DNA from: Cytobacillus purgationiresistens
Lineage (GTDB): Bacteria; Bacillota; Bacilli; Bacillales; Cytobacillaceae
Direction: 5' to 3'
Assembly (NCBI RefSeq): GCF_030813235.1
Contig: NZ_JAUSUB010000033.1
Coordinates: 1 to 59,507, forward strand
DNA length: 59,507 nucleotides
Below, in pieces: positions 28,804 to 38,763 of this stretch (within the stretch, counting starts at the first letter, position 1; the number at the start of each line of letters is the position of its first letter). A model generated the notes under the pieces. It was not told the DNA's origin and searched no databases. It worked only from the letters and a program-made list of their open reading frames with translations. Position numbers and translations under genes: made by a program.

Positions 28804-31800
28804 TTAACCGATTGTTTTTTCCTGTGATTTTTTAGAATCGTTCATTCCCTGAATGAATTCAAATGCAATTTGGAGCCATTTTTGGGCCGGGACACCTTTA
28901 ATATGAAGCACCGCTTTTAATTTTTTTCCATCCATACCTAATCCAATCATTCGGCCATATTGACTGCTTAGCTTAAACACTTTTTGGCCATCGATTTGCG
29001 CACTTCCAGTTTCCGATAGTACGATGCGCACTTCATCTTTTACTTGTTTCACTATTTCAATGCCAGCCAATTCCCCATATACTTTCATTTCTGCAACTTT
29101 AAATAAGTAAGATACCTCATCCGGATATTCTCCAAAACGATCCATCATTTCATCTTGAAGCTCTTCGACATCCTCTAAAGAGTTAATTCCTCTGAACCTT
29201 TTATACATTTCAATTTTTTGATGACCATCTGAAATGTAAGCGTCAGGTATATAGGCATCGATTTCGATTTCGATTTCCATTCGTTCCTTCTTCGGTTCTC
29301 CACCAATCTTTTCTTTTCGTTCTTCGATGGCTTCCTTCAACATTTGTGAATAAAGGTCAAAACCGACGGAATCGATAAATCCATGCTGTTCTGCACCTAA
29401 CAGATTACCTGCCCCGCGTATGGTTAAATCACGCATGGCGATTTTAAAGCCGGAGCCAAGCTCTGTAAACTCTTTAATTGACTGCAGTCTCTTCTCTGCA
29501 ACCTCTGTGAGCACTTTATCTTTTCGGTAAGTAAAGTACGCGTAAGCTACCCTGTTAGAGCGCCCTACCCGTCCTCTTAACTGATAAAGCTGTGAAAGGC
29601 CCATCTTATCTGCATCATGAACGATCAATGTATTTACATTTGGAATATCGACACCTGTTTCAATAATAGTGGTACTTACTAAGACATCATATTCTCCTTC
29701 TAAAAATCCAAGCATGACACTCTCAAGCTCATTCTCGCTCATTTGACCATGGGCATATGTCACCCTCGCATCAGGAACCAGCATGGATATTTCTTCTGCC
29801 TTCCGCTCAATGTCTTCCACCCTGTTATATAAAAAGTATACTTGCCCATCTCGTGCTAACTCTCTTTCTATTGCTTCACGAGCTAATACACCGTTGTATT
29901 CCATCACATAGGTTTGTACAGGAAAGCGATTTTCAGGTGGGGTTTCGATGACAGATAAATCCCTCACGCCAAGCATCGACATATGCAATGTCCTTGGAAT
30001 AGGTGTTGCGGTAAGCGTCAAAACATCGACATTTGTTTTTAATTGCTTGATTTTTTCTTTATGTGTCACTCCAAAACGCTGCTCTTCATCTATGATAAGC
30101 AAGCCGATATCACGATAAGATAAATCTTTAGATAATATTCGGTGCGTACCTACCACTACATCAACTGTGCCCGCCTTTAAACCTTTAATCGTTTCAGTCT
30201 GCTGCTTTTTCGTTCTGAATCGGCTTAGCATTCCAATTTCTATCGGAAAATCTTGAAATCTCTCTCTCATCGTTTCAAAATGCTGTTGAGCAAGAATGGT
30301 TGTAGGTACGAGGAAAGCAACCTGCTTGCCATCTGCTATCGCTTTGAAAATCGCCCTAATGGCTACCTCTGTCTTCCCATAACCAACATCTCCGCAAAGA
30401 AGACGATCCATTGGTCTTTCCCGTTCCATATCCTTTTTGATTTCATTAATGGAGCGAATTTGATCTTCTGTTTCCTGATAAGGGAATGCTACTTCAAACT
30501 CTCGCTGCATATCTCCATCCGGACTAAATGCATAACCCTTTGATGCTTCTCTTTCTGCATATAGTTTAATTAAATCATCCGCGATGTCTTGCACTGATGA
30601 TTGAACTTTTTTCTTTACGCGTTTCCAATCGTTTCCGCCCAGCTTGTATATTTTAGGCTCCTTAGATTCAGAACCTACATATTTTTGGACAAGATCAATT
30701 TGTTCAACGGGTACATATAGCTGATCGCTTCCTTGATAACGAATGTTCAAATAATCCTTATGTACACCGTTTATTTCTAAGGTCTCAATCCCTAAATACT
30801 TTCCGATCCCGTGATTGACGTGAACGACATAATCTCCTACTTTTAGCTCCGAATAACTTTTAATCCGCTCTGCATTCGATAGCTTTTGGCGGCGGGTTTT
30901 CTTTTTTGTGCGTTTATTAAACAGCTCTTCCTCCGTAATGACTGCAAGCCTCTGGTTATTTAATTCAAAGCCAGTTTGCAGACCACCCTCCATGATCTGT
31001 ATCCTTCCTTGTGCGAGGGATTGACTGTCAACAGTAATCATACTTTCAATTTCATAGTCTTCTAGTACGTTTTGCAGCTTTTGCACCCGTTCCTCATCCA
31101 CACCGAGAAACACAACGGCATAATTTCCTTTTTTCCAACGTTCCAACTCAGACTTAAGCACATGCATTTGACCGTGGAAATTTTGCATCGGCTTACAGGA
31201 GACATTAATAATATTTTGCGGATTCGTATTAGGTACATGACGAAGGAATAGTGACATATAAGTAATTGGATGCTTTGTTACATGCATCAGCTCTTTTAAT
31301 TGATGTGACGTTTGCACATCATGAATAATTTGTCCGTCACCTAAAAGACTCGTATACCATTCAGCTTCTTCCTTTTCTAGCGAATCGTTCATCTCTTGCA
31401 CTCTGCTAATTTCGTCAATGAAAATCAGCCCATTCTCTGGAAGATAGTCTATTAAACTACTTCCCCCATCGTAGGCGAGTGATAAATATTTAAATAATTG
31501 CTCAGGCTTATTGCCCATCTTTAACTGCTCTAATTCAAAGCCCACATTTTGCGCTAAGCTCTGTTTTGCTTGATCATCCTTCAGCTTTTTCAGGCTTGTT
31601 CCTAATCCTTTCTCAAGCTGATCAATGATTCTTTCAAAGTGCTCTGCTTCCATTGGGGTTTCAGTAGCGGGGCCAATTAGCACTCGATCGACCTTTTCCT
31701 TTGACCGTTGATCCTCCAATGAGAAGTAACGGATGGAATCTACTTCTGTATCAAATAACTCGATTCGAATAGGGTCCATTTCAGTCAATGGATAGATATC

Positions 31801-32340
31801 TATGATTCCGCCTCTTACACTAAATTCACCTGGCGAAGACACCATCTCAACTCTTTGATACCCCATTTTCACAAACCTTTTTAATTGTTCTTCCGTTAAG
31901 TCGTCACCGATTTTTAATAATAATTGCGCGTTTCTCCAAATTGAAGGCGGCGGAAGAATCTTGCGAAGTCCGGCCATCGGCACAATCATAATGCCTGAGC
32001 GTTGATTGCTCCAATGATTCAATCCTTCAATTCTTTGAGCTTTCAACTCGGGACTCGCTATACTTAATTCAGCCGCTATTAATTCATTGGCTGGATAAAG
32101 AAATACTTCATCCTCCCCTAATAAATGAAGCATGTCATCATAAAGCTTTTGAGCCTGCAGCAAATTATGCGTAGCGATCAACATCGGCTTTTTTGATTGT
32201 TCATAGATAGAAGCTAAGAATAATGTTCTTGCTGAGCCTGTCAGCCCAGAAATAATTTGCTCCTTTAAGCCTTCATCTATTCCCGACAAGACGGACATTA
32301 CCTCGTCCTGCTGTGTAAAAATACGTTTAAGCCCTAACAT
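28804..32340 (-). CDS. mfd: Transcription-repair coupling factor Mfd
   Basis: A translocase that removes stalled RNA polymerase and recruits UvrA to lesions. The 1178-residue protein is of normal length. In order: UvrB-like N-terminal modules, the RNA-polymerase interaction domain around [30 protein letters not shown], RecG-type helicase motifs ([14 protein letters not shown]alker [15 protein letters not shown] box, [23 protein letters not shown]), and a C-terminal TRCF domain. The ATG at 32340 has AGGAGG 9 nt upstream; the longer frame reads back through a repeat and is rejected. Confidence 0.97.
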   Translation of the reverse strand: MLGLKRIFTQQDEVMSVLSGIDEGLKEQIISGLTGSARTLFLASIYEQSKKPMLIATHNLLQAQKLYDDMLHLLGEDEVFLYPANELIAAELSIASPELKAQRIEGLNHWSNQRSGIMIVPMAGLRKILPPPSIWRNAQLLLKIGDDLTEEQLKRFVKMGYQRVEMVSSPGEFSVRGGIIDIYPLTEMDPIRIELFDTEVDSIRYFSLEDQRSKEKVDRVLIGPATETPMEAEHFERIIDQLEKGLGTSLKKLKDDQAKQSLAQNVGFELEQLKMGNKPEQLFKYLSLAYDGGSSLIDYLPENGLIFIDEISRVQEMNDSLEKEEAEWYTSLLGDGQIIHDVQTSHQLKELMHVTKHPITYMSLFLRHVPNTNPQNIINVSCKPMQNFHGQMHVLKSELERWKKGNYAVVFLGVDEERVQKLQNVLEDYEIESMITVDSQSLAQGRIQIMEGGLQTGFELNNQRLAVITEEELFNKRTKKKTRRQKLSNAERIKSYSELKVGDYVVHVNHGIGKYLGIETLEINGVHKDYLNIRYQGSDQLYVPVEQIDLVQKYVGSESKEPKIYKLGGNDWKRVKKKVQSSVQDIADDLIKLYAEREASKGYAFSPDGDMQREFEVAFPYQETEDQIRSINEIKKDMERERPMDRLLCGDVGYGKTEVAIRAIFKAIADGKQVAFLVPTTILAQQHFETMRERFQDFPIEIGMLSRFRTKKQQTETIKGLKAGTVDVVVGTHRILSKDLSYRDIGLLIIDEEQRFGVTHKEKIKQLKTNVDVLTLTATPIPRTLHMSMLGVRDLSVIETPPENRFPVQTYVMEYNGVLAREAIERELARDGQVYFLYNRVEDIERKAEEISMLVPDARVTYAHGQMSENELESVMLGFLEGEYDVLVSTTIIETGVDIPNVNTLIVHDADKMGLSQLYQLRGRVGRSNRVAYAYFTYRKDKVLTEVAEKRLQSIKEFTELGSGFKIAMRDLTIRGAGNLLGAEQHGFIDSVGFDLYSQMLKEAIEERKEKIGGEPKKERMEIEIEIDAYIPDAYISDGHQKIEMYKRFRGINSLEDVEELQDEMMDRFGEYPDEVSYLFKVAEMKVYGELAGIEIVKQVKDEVRIVLSETGSAQIDGQKVFKLSSQYGRMIGLGMDGKKLKAVLHIKGVPAQKWLQIAFEFIQGMNDSKKSQEKTIG

Positions 32341-32360
32341 GGCAGTGGTCCTCCTATTTA

Positions 32361-32434
32361 GAAAAGCGCAAGCGCCTTGCGCGCTGGAGCTAGACATTAT
32401 TCTAATTGAAAAAATTTATATTTATCTTTTTAGA
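32361..32434. repeat. Family B repeat, copy 1 (mfd leader)
   Basis: GAAAAGCGCAAGCGCCTTGC is followed directly by GCGCTGGAGCTAGACATTAT, TTGAAAAAATTTATA and TTTATCTTTTTAG, the short form of the element. It abuts the mfd ribosome site, so it must be within the mfd leader RNA or promoter area. Confidence 0.75.
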
Positions 32435-32626
32435 AAAGCATCAGTACCTTTTTAAAGCGCTACAAGCCTCCCGAAAAAATAATATCGGGAAGCCGTGTAG
32501 AATGGAACTGTACTAAACAATTATCTATTTATACTATTTATTCGTTCTTGCAAGTGAAAGCACCTCCTGTGTTAAACACAGCTTTTTAAAACCGAATCAA
32601 TGTTACTAGGTACTTTCACCCTTACC

Positions 32627-32740
32627 AGAAAAGCGAATGGGCCTCGCTCAGCCCCGAAAAGCATAAGACGCAGTTGAAATGAAGGTTGATCTTTACCTTC
32701 AATTCAACTGTGGCTTATAACCTCGAGTGGCTAGGCGCTG
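32627..32740. repeat. Family A hairpin repeat, copy 4
   Basis: GAAAAGCGAATGGGCC, AAGCATAAGACG, then a hairpin with arms GCAGTTGAAATGAAGGT and ACCTTCAATTCAACTGTG, then CTTATAACCTCGAGTGGCTAGGCGC. It lies in the mfd-fin gap (32435-32926), which holds no gene. Confidence 0.75.
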
Positions 32741-32925
32741 TCGCCTTGCTCATCGCCGTACAAACGGTAAGGGTTGTTCTTTCGATAAAGGAAACACCGT
32801 GAGCGGTAGTGAACCGATGTTGACTTATCGCAAGGAGGAGTCATGAAGTTTGATAGGTGATAGGCGCTGGAGTTAGACATTTTTCTAAATTGAAAAATGC
32901 ACACTTCCTTATCTTGTAAAGAAAT
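32741..32925. repeat. Family B repeat, copy 2, with long insert
   Basis: It starts CGCCTTGCTCATCGCC and contains the block GATAAAGGAAACACC...GAACCGATGTTGACTTATCGCA...AGGAGGAGTCATGAAGTTTGATAGG. It ends AGGCGCTGGAGTTAGACATT and TTGAAAAATGCACACTTCC. The inner block recurs at 41672-41750. GATAAAG-type and CTTATC arms could pair to make a hairpin. Confidence 0.7.
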
Positions 32926-32926
32926 A

Positions 32927-32957
32927 GAAAAACGCTTTGGATGAACTGTCCAAAGCT
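32927..32957 (-). terminator. fin terminator
   Basis: Minus-strand stem GCTTTGGA / TCCAAAGC with a short loop, followed by GTTTTTCTATTT, immediately after the fin stop. Confidence 0.85.
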
Positions 32958-32959
32958 CT

Positions 32960-33190
32960 TTAATGAATGAGGAAATCTTGCTGATGATAGTCAGGGTTAC
33001 GTTCTAACGATTCCTGGCAATCTTCACAAATGGCTTTTACCTGCATATCACCTGATGAGTTATATGAAATCATATCCTGTCTTTCTTCATCATTCAGCTT
33101 ATGGAAGCCTAAATGCTCCGCATGAACAGATTTCTCTTCAATCGAACCCAGCTTTGTGTCACAATGGCGACAATAATAATGGATGGCCAC
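32960..33190 (-). CDS. fin: Anti-sigma-F factor Fin (YabK)
   Basis: A 76-residue zinc-ribbon-like protein with HYYCRHCDTKLGS near the start and AICEDCQESLERNPDYHQQ near the end, matching B. subtilis Fin in length and motifs. In B. subtilis Fin binds RNA polymerase and helps the switch from sigma-F to sigma-G in the forespore. The start is GTG at 33190, giving MAIHYYCRHC with GGGAGG 9 nt upstream; nine extra residues in the longer frame are rejected. It lies between pth and mfd, as in B. subtilis. Confidence 0.93.
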   Translation of the reverse strand: MAIHYYCRHCDTKLGSIEEKSVHAEHLGFHKLNDEERQDMISYNSSGDMQVKAICEDCQESLERNPDYHQQDFLIH

Positions 33191-33324
33191 CTGCCTGTCC
33201 CTCCCTAATCGAGTCAATTTAGCTTTATTATTGACTCTTAGCAGTGAAGTTATTCAGGTCGCAATCTATTAAGCGGGTTCATCATCTATTTAATACTATG
33301 ATAGCACAAGTTTTTTATGAAGGT

Positions 33325-33885
33325 TTATTGATTATAAACATTCATAACTTGTAAAAATGGCTTTTCTAGCCAATCTTCACATGCCTCTGTACATTTTTTT
33401 ATCATTTCCTTCATCTCTTCTTGTTCTTCAGCTGAGAATTTACCAAGAACATAGTCAGGTACCTTCATTCCGCTTGGCGGACGGTCAATACCCACTCGAA
33501 TTCTGTTGAATTCCGGTGTACCGATATGTGCAATCGTTGATTTAATCCCATTATGTCCGCCAGCACTTCCCTTTTGGCGAAGTCTAATCCTGCCAACTGG
33601 CAAATCTAGGTCATCATAAATAACAACCAAATCTTCAATATCAATATCATAATAATCCATTAACGGTCTAATCGATTCTCCTGATAAATTCATATATGTA
33701 AGTGGCTTCAAAAGAAAAACCTTCTCGCCTTGGATATGTCCAACTCCATATATCCCTTTAAATTTCGATTGATTAAGTGAAATACCCCATTTTTGTGAAA
33801 TGGCATCAATCACCTCAAAACCAATATTATGTCTTGTTCGATCATATGGCTTACCCGGATTCCCCAAGCCTACAATTAACTTCAT
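33325..33885 (-). CDS. pth: Peptidyl-tRNA hydrolase
   Basis: It releases tRNA from peptidyl-tRNA that falls off ribosomes (spoVC in B. subtilis). The 186-residue protein has the signatures [23 protein letters not shown] with the catalytic histidine, [49 protein letters not shown], and [10 protein letters not shown]. The second of two tandem ATGs (33885) matches the family start and has GGGGA at 8 nt. A long repeat array lies between it and ctc. Confidence 0.96.
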   Translation of the reverse strand: MKLIVGLGNPGKPYDRTRHNIGFEVIDAISQKWGISLNQSKFKGIYGVGHIQGEKVFLLKPLTYMNLSGESIRPLMDYYDIDIEDLVVIYDDLDLPVGRIRLRQKGSAGGHNGIKSTIAHIGTPEFNRIRVGIDRPPSGMKVPDYVLGKFSAEEQEEMKEMIKKCTEACEDWLEKPFLQVMNVYNQ

Positions 33886-33900
33886 CATCTCATCCCCGCT

Positions 33901-34200
33901 TATTTATAATGTTGAGGAGGCTTGCCCAGGGGCGACAAGCATAAGACAAAGTCTATAGAAAGGTGTTCTTTACCTTTATATAGGCTTTGACTTATGACCT
34001 CGAGCCCCTAGCCTCCGACACTGGACTATTTATAATGTTGAGGAGGCTTGCCCAGGGGCGACAAGCATAAGACAAGGTCTATAGAAAGGTGTTCTTTACC
34101 TTTATATAGGCATTGGCTTATGACCTCGAGCCCCTAGCCTCCGACACTGGACTATTTATAATGTTGAGGAGGCTTGCCCAGAGAGGAACGCAGGCTAAGT
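33901..34200. repeat. 126-bp tandem repeat array (family A), pth-ctc gap
   Basis: TATTTATAATGTTGAGGAGG occurs at 33901, 34027 and 34153, a strict 126-bp period. Two full units differ at only a few bases, and the third breaks off after GGCTTGCCCAG. Each unit carries GGGGCGACAAGCATAAG, a hairpin with AAAGGT-GTTCTTT-ACCTTT core, and CTTATGACCTCGAGCCCC. This is unlike CRISPR: there are no short repeats with unique spacers. Confidence 0.9.
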
Positions 34201-34375
34201 TTGCCACGTCATGTGGCAACGCCTGCATCATCCACATCCTGTGGACGTCAAGCATAGGGCAAGGTCCTCCACGTCTTGTTTAAGGCCTGTATAGACCTCA
34301 TGCATAAGACAAGGTCCACAGAAAGGTTGTTTACCTTTACGCAGGCCTTGCCTTATGTCCCCAAGTCATATAGCC
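34201..34375. repeat. Decayed family A units after the tandem array
   Basis: CACGTCATGTGGCAACGCCTG, ATCCTGTGGACGTCAAGCATAGG and a hairpin GACAAGGTCCACAGAAAGGT / ACCTTTACGCAGGCCTTGCC around TTGTTT form one or two further diverged units, ending near CTTATGTCCCCAAG. No gene is seen anywhere in 33886-34457. Confidence 0.65.
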
Positions 34376-34384
34376 CTTCTAGGC

Positions 34385-34421
34385 ATAAATAAAAGCTGAC
34401 CTAGAGATTCTATAGGCCAGC
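34385..34421 (-). terminator. ctc terminator
   Basis: Minus-strand stem GCTGGCCTA / TAGGTCAGC with a 9-nt loop followed by TTTTATTT, about 40 nt after the ctc stop. Confidence 0.85.
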
Positions 34422-34457
34422 CCAAGTTATATAAAGGCTTTAATGAATAAATGACCT

Positions 34458-35075
34458 TTATTCTTCCTTTTCTTTTGCATCTGTTTCTTGAGATCCCTGC
34501 ACCTCACCACTGTCAACAACCTCTTCAACTCTAGGCGGAAGAATGGATAAGAGTACTTCATCCTCTTCGTGATTAATAATATAAGAAGAAGCACTCTTCA
34601 AATCGGCAATGGTCAAGTTGTCACCTACTTGAAGTTTAGAAATGTCCACATCAATCGATTGTGGTATTTTATCTGCTGTAGCAGTAACAGAAACTTCATG
34701 GAAGGATTGCTGCAATACGCCACCCTCTTTTACTCCAGGCGCATCTCCCACAAGATTAACAGTAACATCCGCTGTTAATTCAGTTGTTTTATCTATAGAT
34801 AGAAAATCAGCATGTACAATATTATTCTTTAAAGGATTTGCTTGATAATCCGTTAATACAACATCATGTTTTTTACCATCTAAGTCTAAAGAAAAAACAC
34901 CGTTTCTCCCTACTTCTTTAATGGTTTTAATAAAGTCTGCCTCACTGAAAAAAATCGATTTACTCTCCATCTTTTTTCCATATACAACAGCTGGGACATT
35001 CCCCTCTTGTCGTATACTTGTTAAAAAGGAATGACGAAATTCCTTTCTTTCCTTTACTTGTAATACAGTTGCCAT
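34458..35075 (-). CDS. ctc: General stress protein Ctc / ribosomal protein bL25
   Basis: A 5S rRNA-binding ribosomal protein of the long (CTC) type, 205 residues. Residues 1-95 are the L25 domain (TVLQVKERKEFRHSFLTSIRQEGNVPAVVYGKKMESKSIFF), followed by a TL5-type C-terminal domain (PGVKEGGVLQQSFHEVSVTATADKIPQSIDVDISKLQVGD) and an acidic tail. The ATG at 35075 has AAAGGGG 8 nt upstream. A sigma-B-type promoter precedes it, as expected for this classic stress gene. Confidence 0.95.
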   Translation of the reverse strand: MATVLQVKERKEFRHSFLTSIRQEGNVPAVVYGKKMESKSIFFSEADFIKTIKEVGRNGVFSLDLDGKKHDVVLTDYQANPLKNNIVHADFLSIDKTTELTADVTVNLVGDAPGVKEGGVLQQSFHEVSVTATADKIPQSIDVDISKLQVGDNLTIADLKSASSYIINHEEDEVLLSILPPRVEEVVDSGEVQGSQETDAKEKEE

Positions 35076-35115
35076 GATAACGTCCCCTTTCATTTTTAAG
35101 GCTTATACTTAATAA

Positions 35116-35141
35116 ATTCCCTAAATCTCAAAAGTCTAAAC
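35116..35141 (-). promoter_or_regulatory. Sigma-B promoter of ctc
   Basis: Minus strand: -35 GTTTAG (35136-35141), 14-bp spacer, -10 GGGAAT (35116-35121). The consensus is GTTTAA-N12/14-GGGTAT. It lies about 40 nt upstream of the ctc start. B. subtilis ctc is a model sigma-B gene. Confidence 0.75.
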
Positions 35142-35204
35142 GTCTAAGCTCAAATAACTATACACAATCAATTTCAGAAACAAATTCGTAATGTTCTTTA
35201 TTTT

Positions 35205-35235
35205 CAAGAGAAGGACTTGCTTTACTAGCAAGCCT
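35205..35235 (-). terminator. prs terminator (weak)
   Basis: Minus-strand stem GGCTTGC / GCAAGTCC with a 7-nt loop, followed by TTCTCTTG, shortly after the prs stop. The T-run is poor, so some read-through into ctc is likely. Confidence 0.55.
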
Positions 35236-35254
35236 TTGATTCTATCTACTTATA

Positions 35255-36208
35255 TTAATCAAACAGGACACTAACGGATTGCTCTTCATGAACACGAATT
35301 ATCGCTTCTCCAATAAGAGGAGCAACAGAAAGTTCAACAATTTTGCCTGTTTTCTTTTCTTCTGCTAATGCAATTGAATTAGTGACAACTAATTCTTTAA
35401 TTTGTGAGTTTTCGATTCTGTCAATCGCAGGACCTGATAATACCGGGTGAGTACAGCAAGCATATACTTCAGATGCACCGTTTTCTACAAGCGCATTGGC
35501 AGCAAGTGTAATCGTCCCTGCAGTATCAATAATATCGTCAATTAAAATCGCAATTTTGCCTTCGATATTACCTACGATGTTCATAACTTCAGCCACATTC
35601 GGTCTTGGACGGCGCTTATCGATAATAGCAATCGGTGCTTTTAGTTGATCCGCCATTTTACGTGCTCTTGTAACTCCGCCATGGTCTGGAGAAACAATTA
35701 CAATATCGCCTTCTACTCTATCCTTGAAATACTCGGAAAGAATTGGCACACCCATTAAGTGGTCAATTGGAATATCAAAGAACCCTTGAATTTGCGGCGC
35801 ATGCAAGTCAAGTGTGATGACGCGAGTTGCTCCAGCAGTTTCTAGTAAATTTGCAGCTAATTTCGCTGTAATTGGTTCACGCGCTCTTGCTTTACGGTCT
35901 TGGCGTGCATAGCCATAGTAAGGCATAACAATATTAATTGTCTTTGCAGATGCACGTTTGAGGGCATCAATCATTATTAAAAGCTCCATTAAGTGCTCGT
36001 TAACTGGATTGCTTGTTGATTGAATGACATAAACATCACAGCCGCGAATGCTTTCTTCGATGTTAATTTGAATTTCTCCATCACTAAAGCGAGTAACAGA
36101 GCATTTTCCTAATTCTACACCGATGAATTTAGCAATTTCGCTAGCTAAGTCTCTATTTGAATTTAAACTAAATACCTTTAAATTTGGATCTAAATATTGA
36201 TTTGACAT
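35255..36208 (-). CDS. prs: Ribose-phosphate pyrophosphokinase (PRPP synthetase)
   Basis: It makes PRPP from ribose-5-phosphate and ATP for purine, pyrimidine, histidine and tryptophan synthesis. The 317-residue protein shows [41 protein letters not shown], the [22 protein letters not shown] loop, the PRPP motif [15 protein letters not shown], and [13 protein letters not shown]. It lies 18 nt after glmU, with GGAGG before the ATG, forming the glmU-prs unit. Confidence 0.97.
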   Translation of the reverse strand: MSNQYLDPNLKVFSLNSNRDLASEIAKFIGVELGKCSVTRFSDGEIQINIEESIRGCDVYVIQSTSNPVNEHLMELLIMIDALKRASAKTINIVMPYYGYARQDRKARAREPITAKLAANLLETAGATRVITLDLHAPQIQGFFDIPIDHLMGVPILSEYFKDRVEGDIVIVSPDHGGVTRARKMADQLKAPIAIIDKRRPRPNVAEVMNIVGNIEGKIAILIDDIIDTAGTITLAANALVENGASEVYACCTHPVLSGPAIDRIENSQIKELVVTNSIALAEEKKTGKIVELSVAPLIGEAIIRVHEEQSVSVLFD

Positions 36209-36226
36209 GATGCGCCTCCATGATAT

Positions 36227-37597
36227 TTATTTCTTGTTTAATTTTTCCGCATAATCTTCTTTATTCACTTGGCGTGCGCGGGCAATTGAAAGGGCTTTTC
36301 CCGGTACATCCTCTGTAATAGTTGAACCTGCAGCAATATAAGCACCTTCTCCGATTGTAACCGGAGCGACTAAATTTGAATTGCATCCGACAAAAACGCC
36401 GTCTTCTATTTTAGTCAGATATTTATTTTTTCCATCGTAGTTAACTGTAATCGACCCGCAGCCTAGGTTCACATCACGACCGACTTCCGCATCTCCAATA
36501 TAACTTAAATGTGATGCTTTGCTTCCCTTGCCAAATACAGCTTTTTTCACTTCAACGAAATTACCAATCTTAACTTCGTCGTGAATATCTGATTGCGGGC
36601 GTATGTGAGCAAATGGACCGATATTCACTGATGAGCCTATTTGGCTGTCAACAGCGACGGATTGTCGAATGGCTGTTTGATCTCCTAGCTTACAGTTTTC
36701 AATCTGTGTATTTGGTCCAATGACGCAATCGGATCCTACTACCGTGTTCCCTGATAAACTCGTGCCAGGATAAAGAATTGTATCCATGCCTATCTCAACA
36801 TCCGCACCAATGTACGTATTCATCGGATCGATAATAGTGACGCCGTTGCGCATATGCTCCTCATTGATGCGTTTTTTCATGAAGCTTTCAGCTTGCGATA
36901 GTGCCACACGATCATTTATCCCTAAGGTTTCCTCGAAGTAAGCGGTTTGATACGCTGTAACCACTTCCCCTTCGCCTTTAAGGATTTCAATTACATCTGG
37001 TAAGTAGTATTCCCCTTGAACATTATCATTAGAAACTTTTTTCAATGCAGAAAACAACGCTTGGTTATCAAAGCAATAGGTTCCTGTATTGATTTCTTGA
37101 ATCTGCAGTTCCTCTTTTGAGGCATCTTTATGTTCTACAATCTTTTCAACTAAACCATTGTTGTTGCGCACCACTCTGCCATAGCCTGCTGGTTCCGCAG
37201 TCCATGCCGTTAAAATGGTTGCCTTAGCGGATTGTTCTTCATGATGCTTAAAAAGTGCTTCCATCGTTTCAGACTTAATTAGTGGCGTATCACCGCAAAC
37301 TACGATGGTTACGCCCGCCTTGCCTTCAAGCAAGTCCTTCGCTTGCATGACTGCATGAGCCGTGCCGAGCTGCTCTTCCTGCAAAGCAAAAACACTTTTC
37401 TCACCTAGCTGGGTTTTAACCAATTCTGCACCGTGTCCGACAATTGTTACGACCTTTTTCATCTGAAGCTTTGAAACATGATCAACCACATGTTGCACCA
37501 TTGGCTTTCCGCAGACAGGGTGCAAGACCTTATAAAGCTTAGACTTCATTCTAGTCCCCTGTCCGGCAGCTAAAATGATCGCATATCGATTAGACAT
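36227..37597 (-). CDS. glmU: Bifunctional GlmU: N-acetylglucosamine-1-phosphate uridyltransferase / glucosamine-1-phosphate acetyltransferase
   Basis: It makes UDP-GlcNAc for peptidoglycan and teichoic acids. The 456-residue protein has the N-terminal pyrophosphorylase domain ([33 protein letters not shown]) and a C-terminal left-handed beta-helix acetyltransferase with hexapeptide repeats ([57 protein letters not shown]). The ATG at 37597 has GGAGG 7 nt upstream; the 32-residue longer frame has none. Confidence 0.97.
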   Translation of the reverse strand: MSNRYAIILAAGQGTRMKSKLYKVLHPVCGKPMVQHVVDHVSKLQMKKVVTIVGHGAELVKTQLGEKSVFALQEEQLGTAHAVMQAKDLLEGKAGVTIVVCGDTPLIKSETMEALFKHHEEQSAKATILTAWTAEPAGYGRVVRNNNGLVEKIVEHKDASKEELQIQEINTGTYCFDNQALFSALKKVSNDNVQGEYYLPDVIEILKGEGEVVTAYQTAYFEETLGINDRVALSQAESFMKKRINEEHMRNGVTIIDPMNTYIGADVEIGMDTILYPGTSLSGNTVVGSDCVIGPNTQIENCKLGDQTAIRQSVAVDSQIGSSVNIGPFAHIRPQSDIHDEVKIGNFVEVKKAVFGKGSKASHLSYIGDAEVGRDVNLGCGSITVNYDGKNKYLTKIEDGVFVGCNSNLVAPVTIGEGAYIAAGSTITEDVPGKALSIARARQVNKEDYAEKLNKK

Positions 37598-37810
37598 TCC
37601 GAGTCCTCCAATTAACCTTTTTATCCATAACAAAATATATCTCAAATAAGGTATTATTTCAAGGAAACAAGGGAAAGTACATATTTTTGTCAATCCAAAA
37701 GGTAAAAACTTGATGTGAAAATGAATAAATGAGGAGATTTTTCTAAAAAATTGGGTATATCAAAATGGAGTCGGTTCTTGGTCATCTATGTAAAAAGGAG
37801 CGAAAAGTTT

Positions 37811-37849
37811 TAAAAAATCTAAGAGCCCATACTATGAGTAAAGGCTCCA
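37811..37849 (-). terminator. spoVG terminator
   Basis: Minus-strand stem GGAGCC / GGGCTC with a longer loop, followed by TTAGATTTTTT, about 20 nt after the spoVG stop. It separates spoVG from glmU. Confidence 0.65.
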
Positions 37850-37865
37850 TTGATTGTATATTTTT

Positions 37866-38156
37866 TTACGAAGCGCCTGCTTCTTCAAATTCAACTTCTA
37901 ATTCACCTAAACGGTGGTACTCTGCTAGTACTGCTTCTTGGATTTTACCGCGAGTCCCGGAATTAATAGGATGAGCAATATCTCTAAATTCTCCATCCGG
38001 AGTACGCTTACTTGGCATAGCCACAAATAAACCGTTGTTCCCATCAATCACACGAATGTCATGAACAACAAATTCTTGATCCAAAGTAATAGATGCTATC
38101 GCCCTCATGCGTCCATCCGTATTAACGCGGCGTAATCTTACGTCAGTTACTTCCAT
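37866..38156 (-). CDS. spoVG: Stage V sporulation protein G
   Basis: A small nucleic-acid-binding regulator, abundant at the onset of sporulation. The 96-residue protein starts [64 protein letters not shown], the nearly invariant family core. The ATG at 38156 has AAGGTGG upstream. A sigma-H-type promoter precedes it; in B. subtilis it is sigma-H driven and repressed by AbrB. Confidence 0.97.
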   Translation of the reverse strand: MEVTDVRLRRVNTDGRMRAIASITLDQEFVVHDIRVIDGNNGLFVAMPSKRTPDGEFRDIAHPINSGTRGKIQEAVLAEYHRLGELEVEFEEAGAS

Positions 38157-38200
38157 TCTGTTCACCACCTTTTCCAGAAGATAAAATCCTAAATTATACA

Positions 38201-38225
38201 ATTCTACATCTTTTTGAAATCTCCT
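38201..38225 (-). promoter_or_regulatory. Sigma-H-type spoVG promoter
   Basis: The minus strand reads AGGAGATTTC (38216-38225) then a -10-like AGAAT (38201-38205), the sigma-H pattern AGGAWWT...RGAAT and close to the known B. subtilis spoVG promoter. An A/T-rich tract just upstream is the kind of sequence AbrB binds. Confidence 0.7.
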
Positions 38226-38372
38226 TCTTTAAGAAAAAAATATTTCGGAATTTTAGGTCAAATGTTTTAGGTGATTTGTGTAATGGACGACTTTAGGGGC
38301 TTTTACCTCAGATACGATGGGGATGAACAAAACTATTATCTGCTGCGAGCGATTCTAAGGACTGAAGCATAT

Positions 38373-38403
38373 AAAAAAAACGCCCGTATTATTTAACGAG
38401 CGC
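38373..38403 (-). terminator. purR-ridA terminator
   Basis: Minus-strand stem CGCTCGT / ACGGGCG around an 8-nt loop followed by eight T residues. The stem overlaps the last ridA codons and its stop. Confidence 0.85.
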
Positions 38404-38763
38404 AATCACTTCTATTTCTATTAGTGCATCCTTAGGTAAGCGAGCTACTTCCACGCATGACCGGGCTGGCTTATGTGTATGAAAATACTCTCCGTATACT
38501 TCATTTATAGCTGAAAAATCATCCATACTTTTAATAAAAACAGTGGTTTTAACTACCGTTTCAAGTGAAGCTCCGGCTTCACCAAGAACCGCCTGGAGAT
38601 TTTTAAAAACTTGATGTGTTTGTGCTTGAACATCTCTTTCTACCATTTCTCCATTAGCAGTGAGCGGGATTTGACCTGAACTATAAAATACATTATTTAC
38701 AATGATTCCTTGTGAATATGGGCCTATAGCTGCTGGTGCTTCATTTGTTTGAATGACTTTCAT
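38389..38763 (-). CDS. ridA: RidA enamine/imine deaminase (YabJ)
   Basis: A 124-residue trimeric protein that hydrolyses reactive 2-aminoacrylate-type enamines. The RidA core is visible as [26 protein letters not shown], with the substrate arginine in [23 protein letters not shown]. The start overlaps the end of purR by 23 nt; in B. subtilis YabJ is encoded in the purR-yabJ operon and influences PurR activity. Confidence 0.96.
   Translation of the reverse strand: MKVIQTNEAPAAIGPYSQGIIVNNVFYSSGQIPLTANGEMVERDVQAQTHQVFKNLQAVLGEAGASLETVVKTTVFIKSMDDFSAINEVYGEYFHTHKPARSCVEVARLPKDALIEIEVIALVK

Noticed and set aside
33901..34200. Possible CRISPR array
   Set aside because: The period is 126 bp, whole units are repeated including the between-motif sequence, there are no unique spacers, and no cas genes are nearby.
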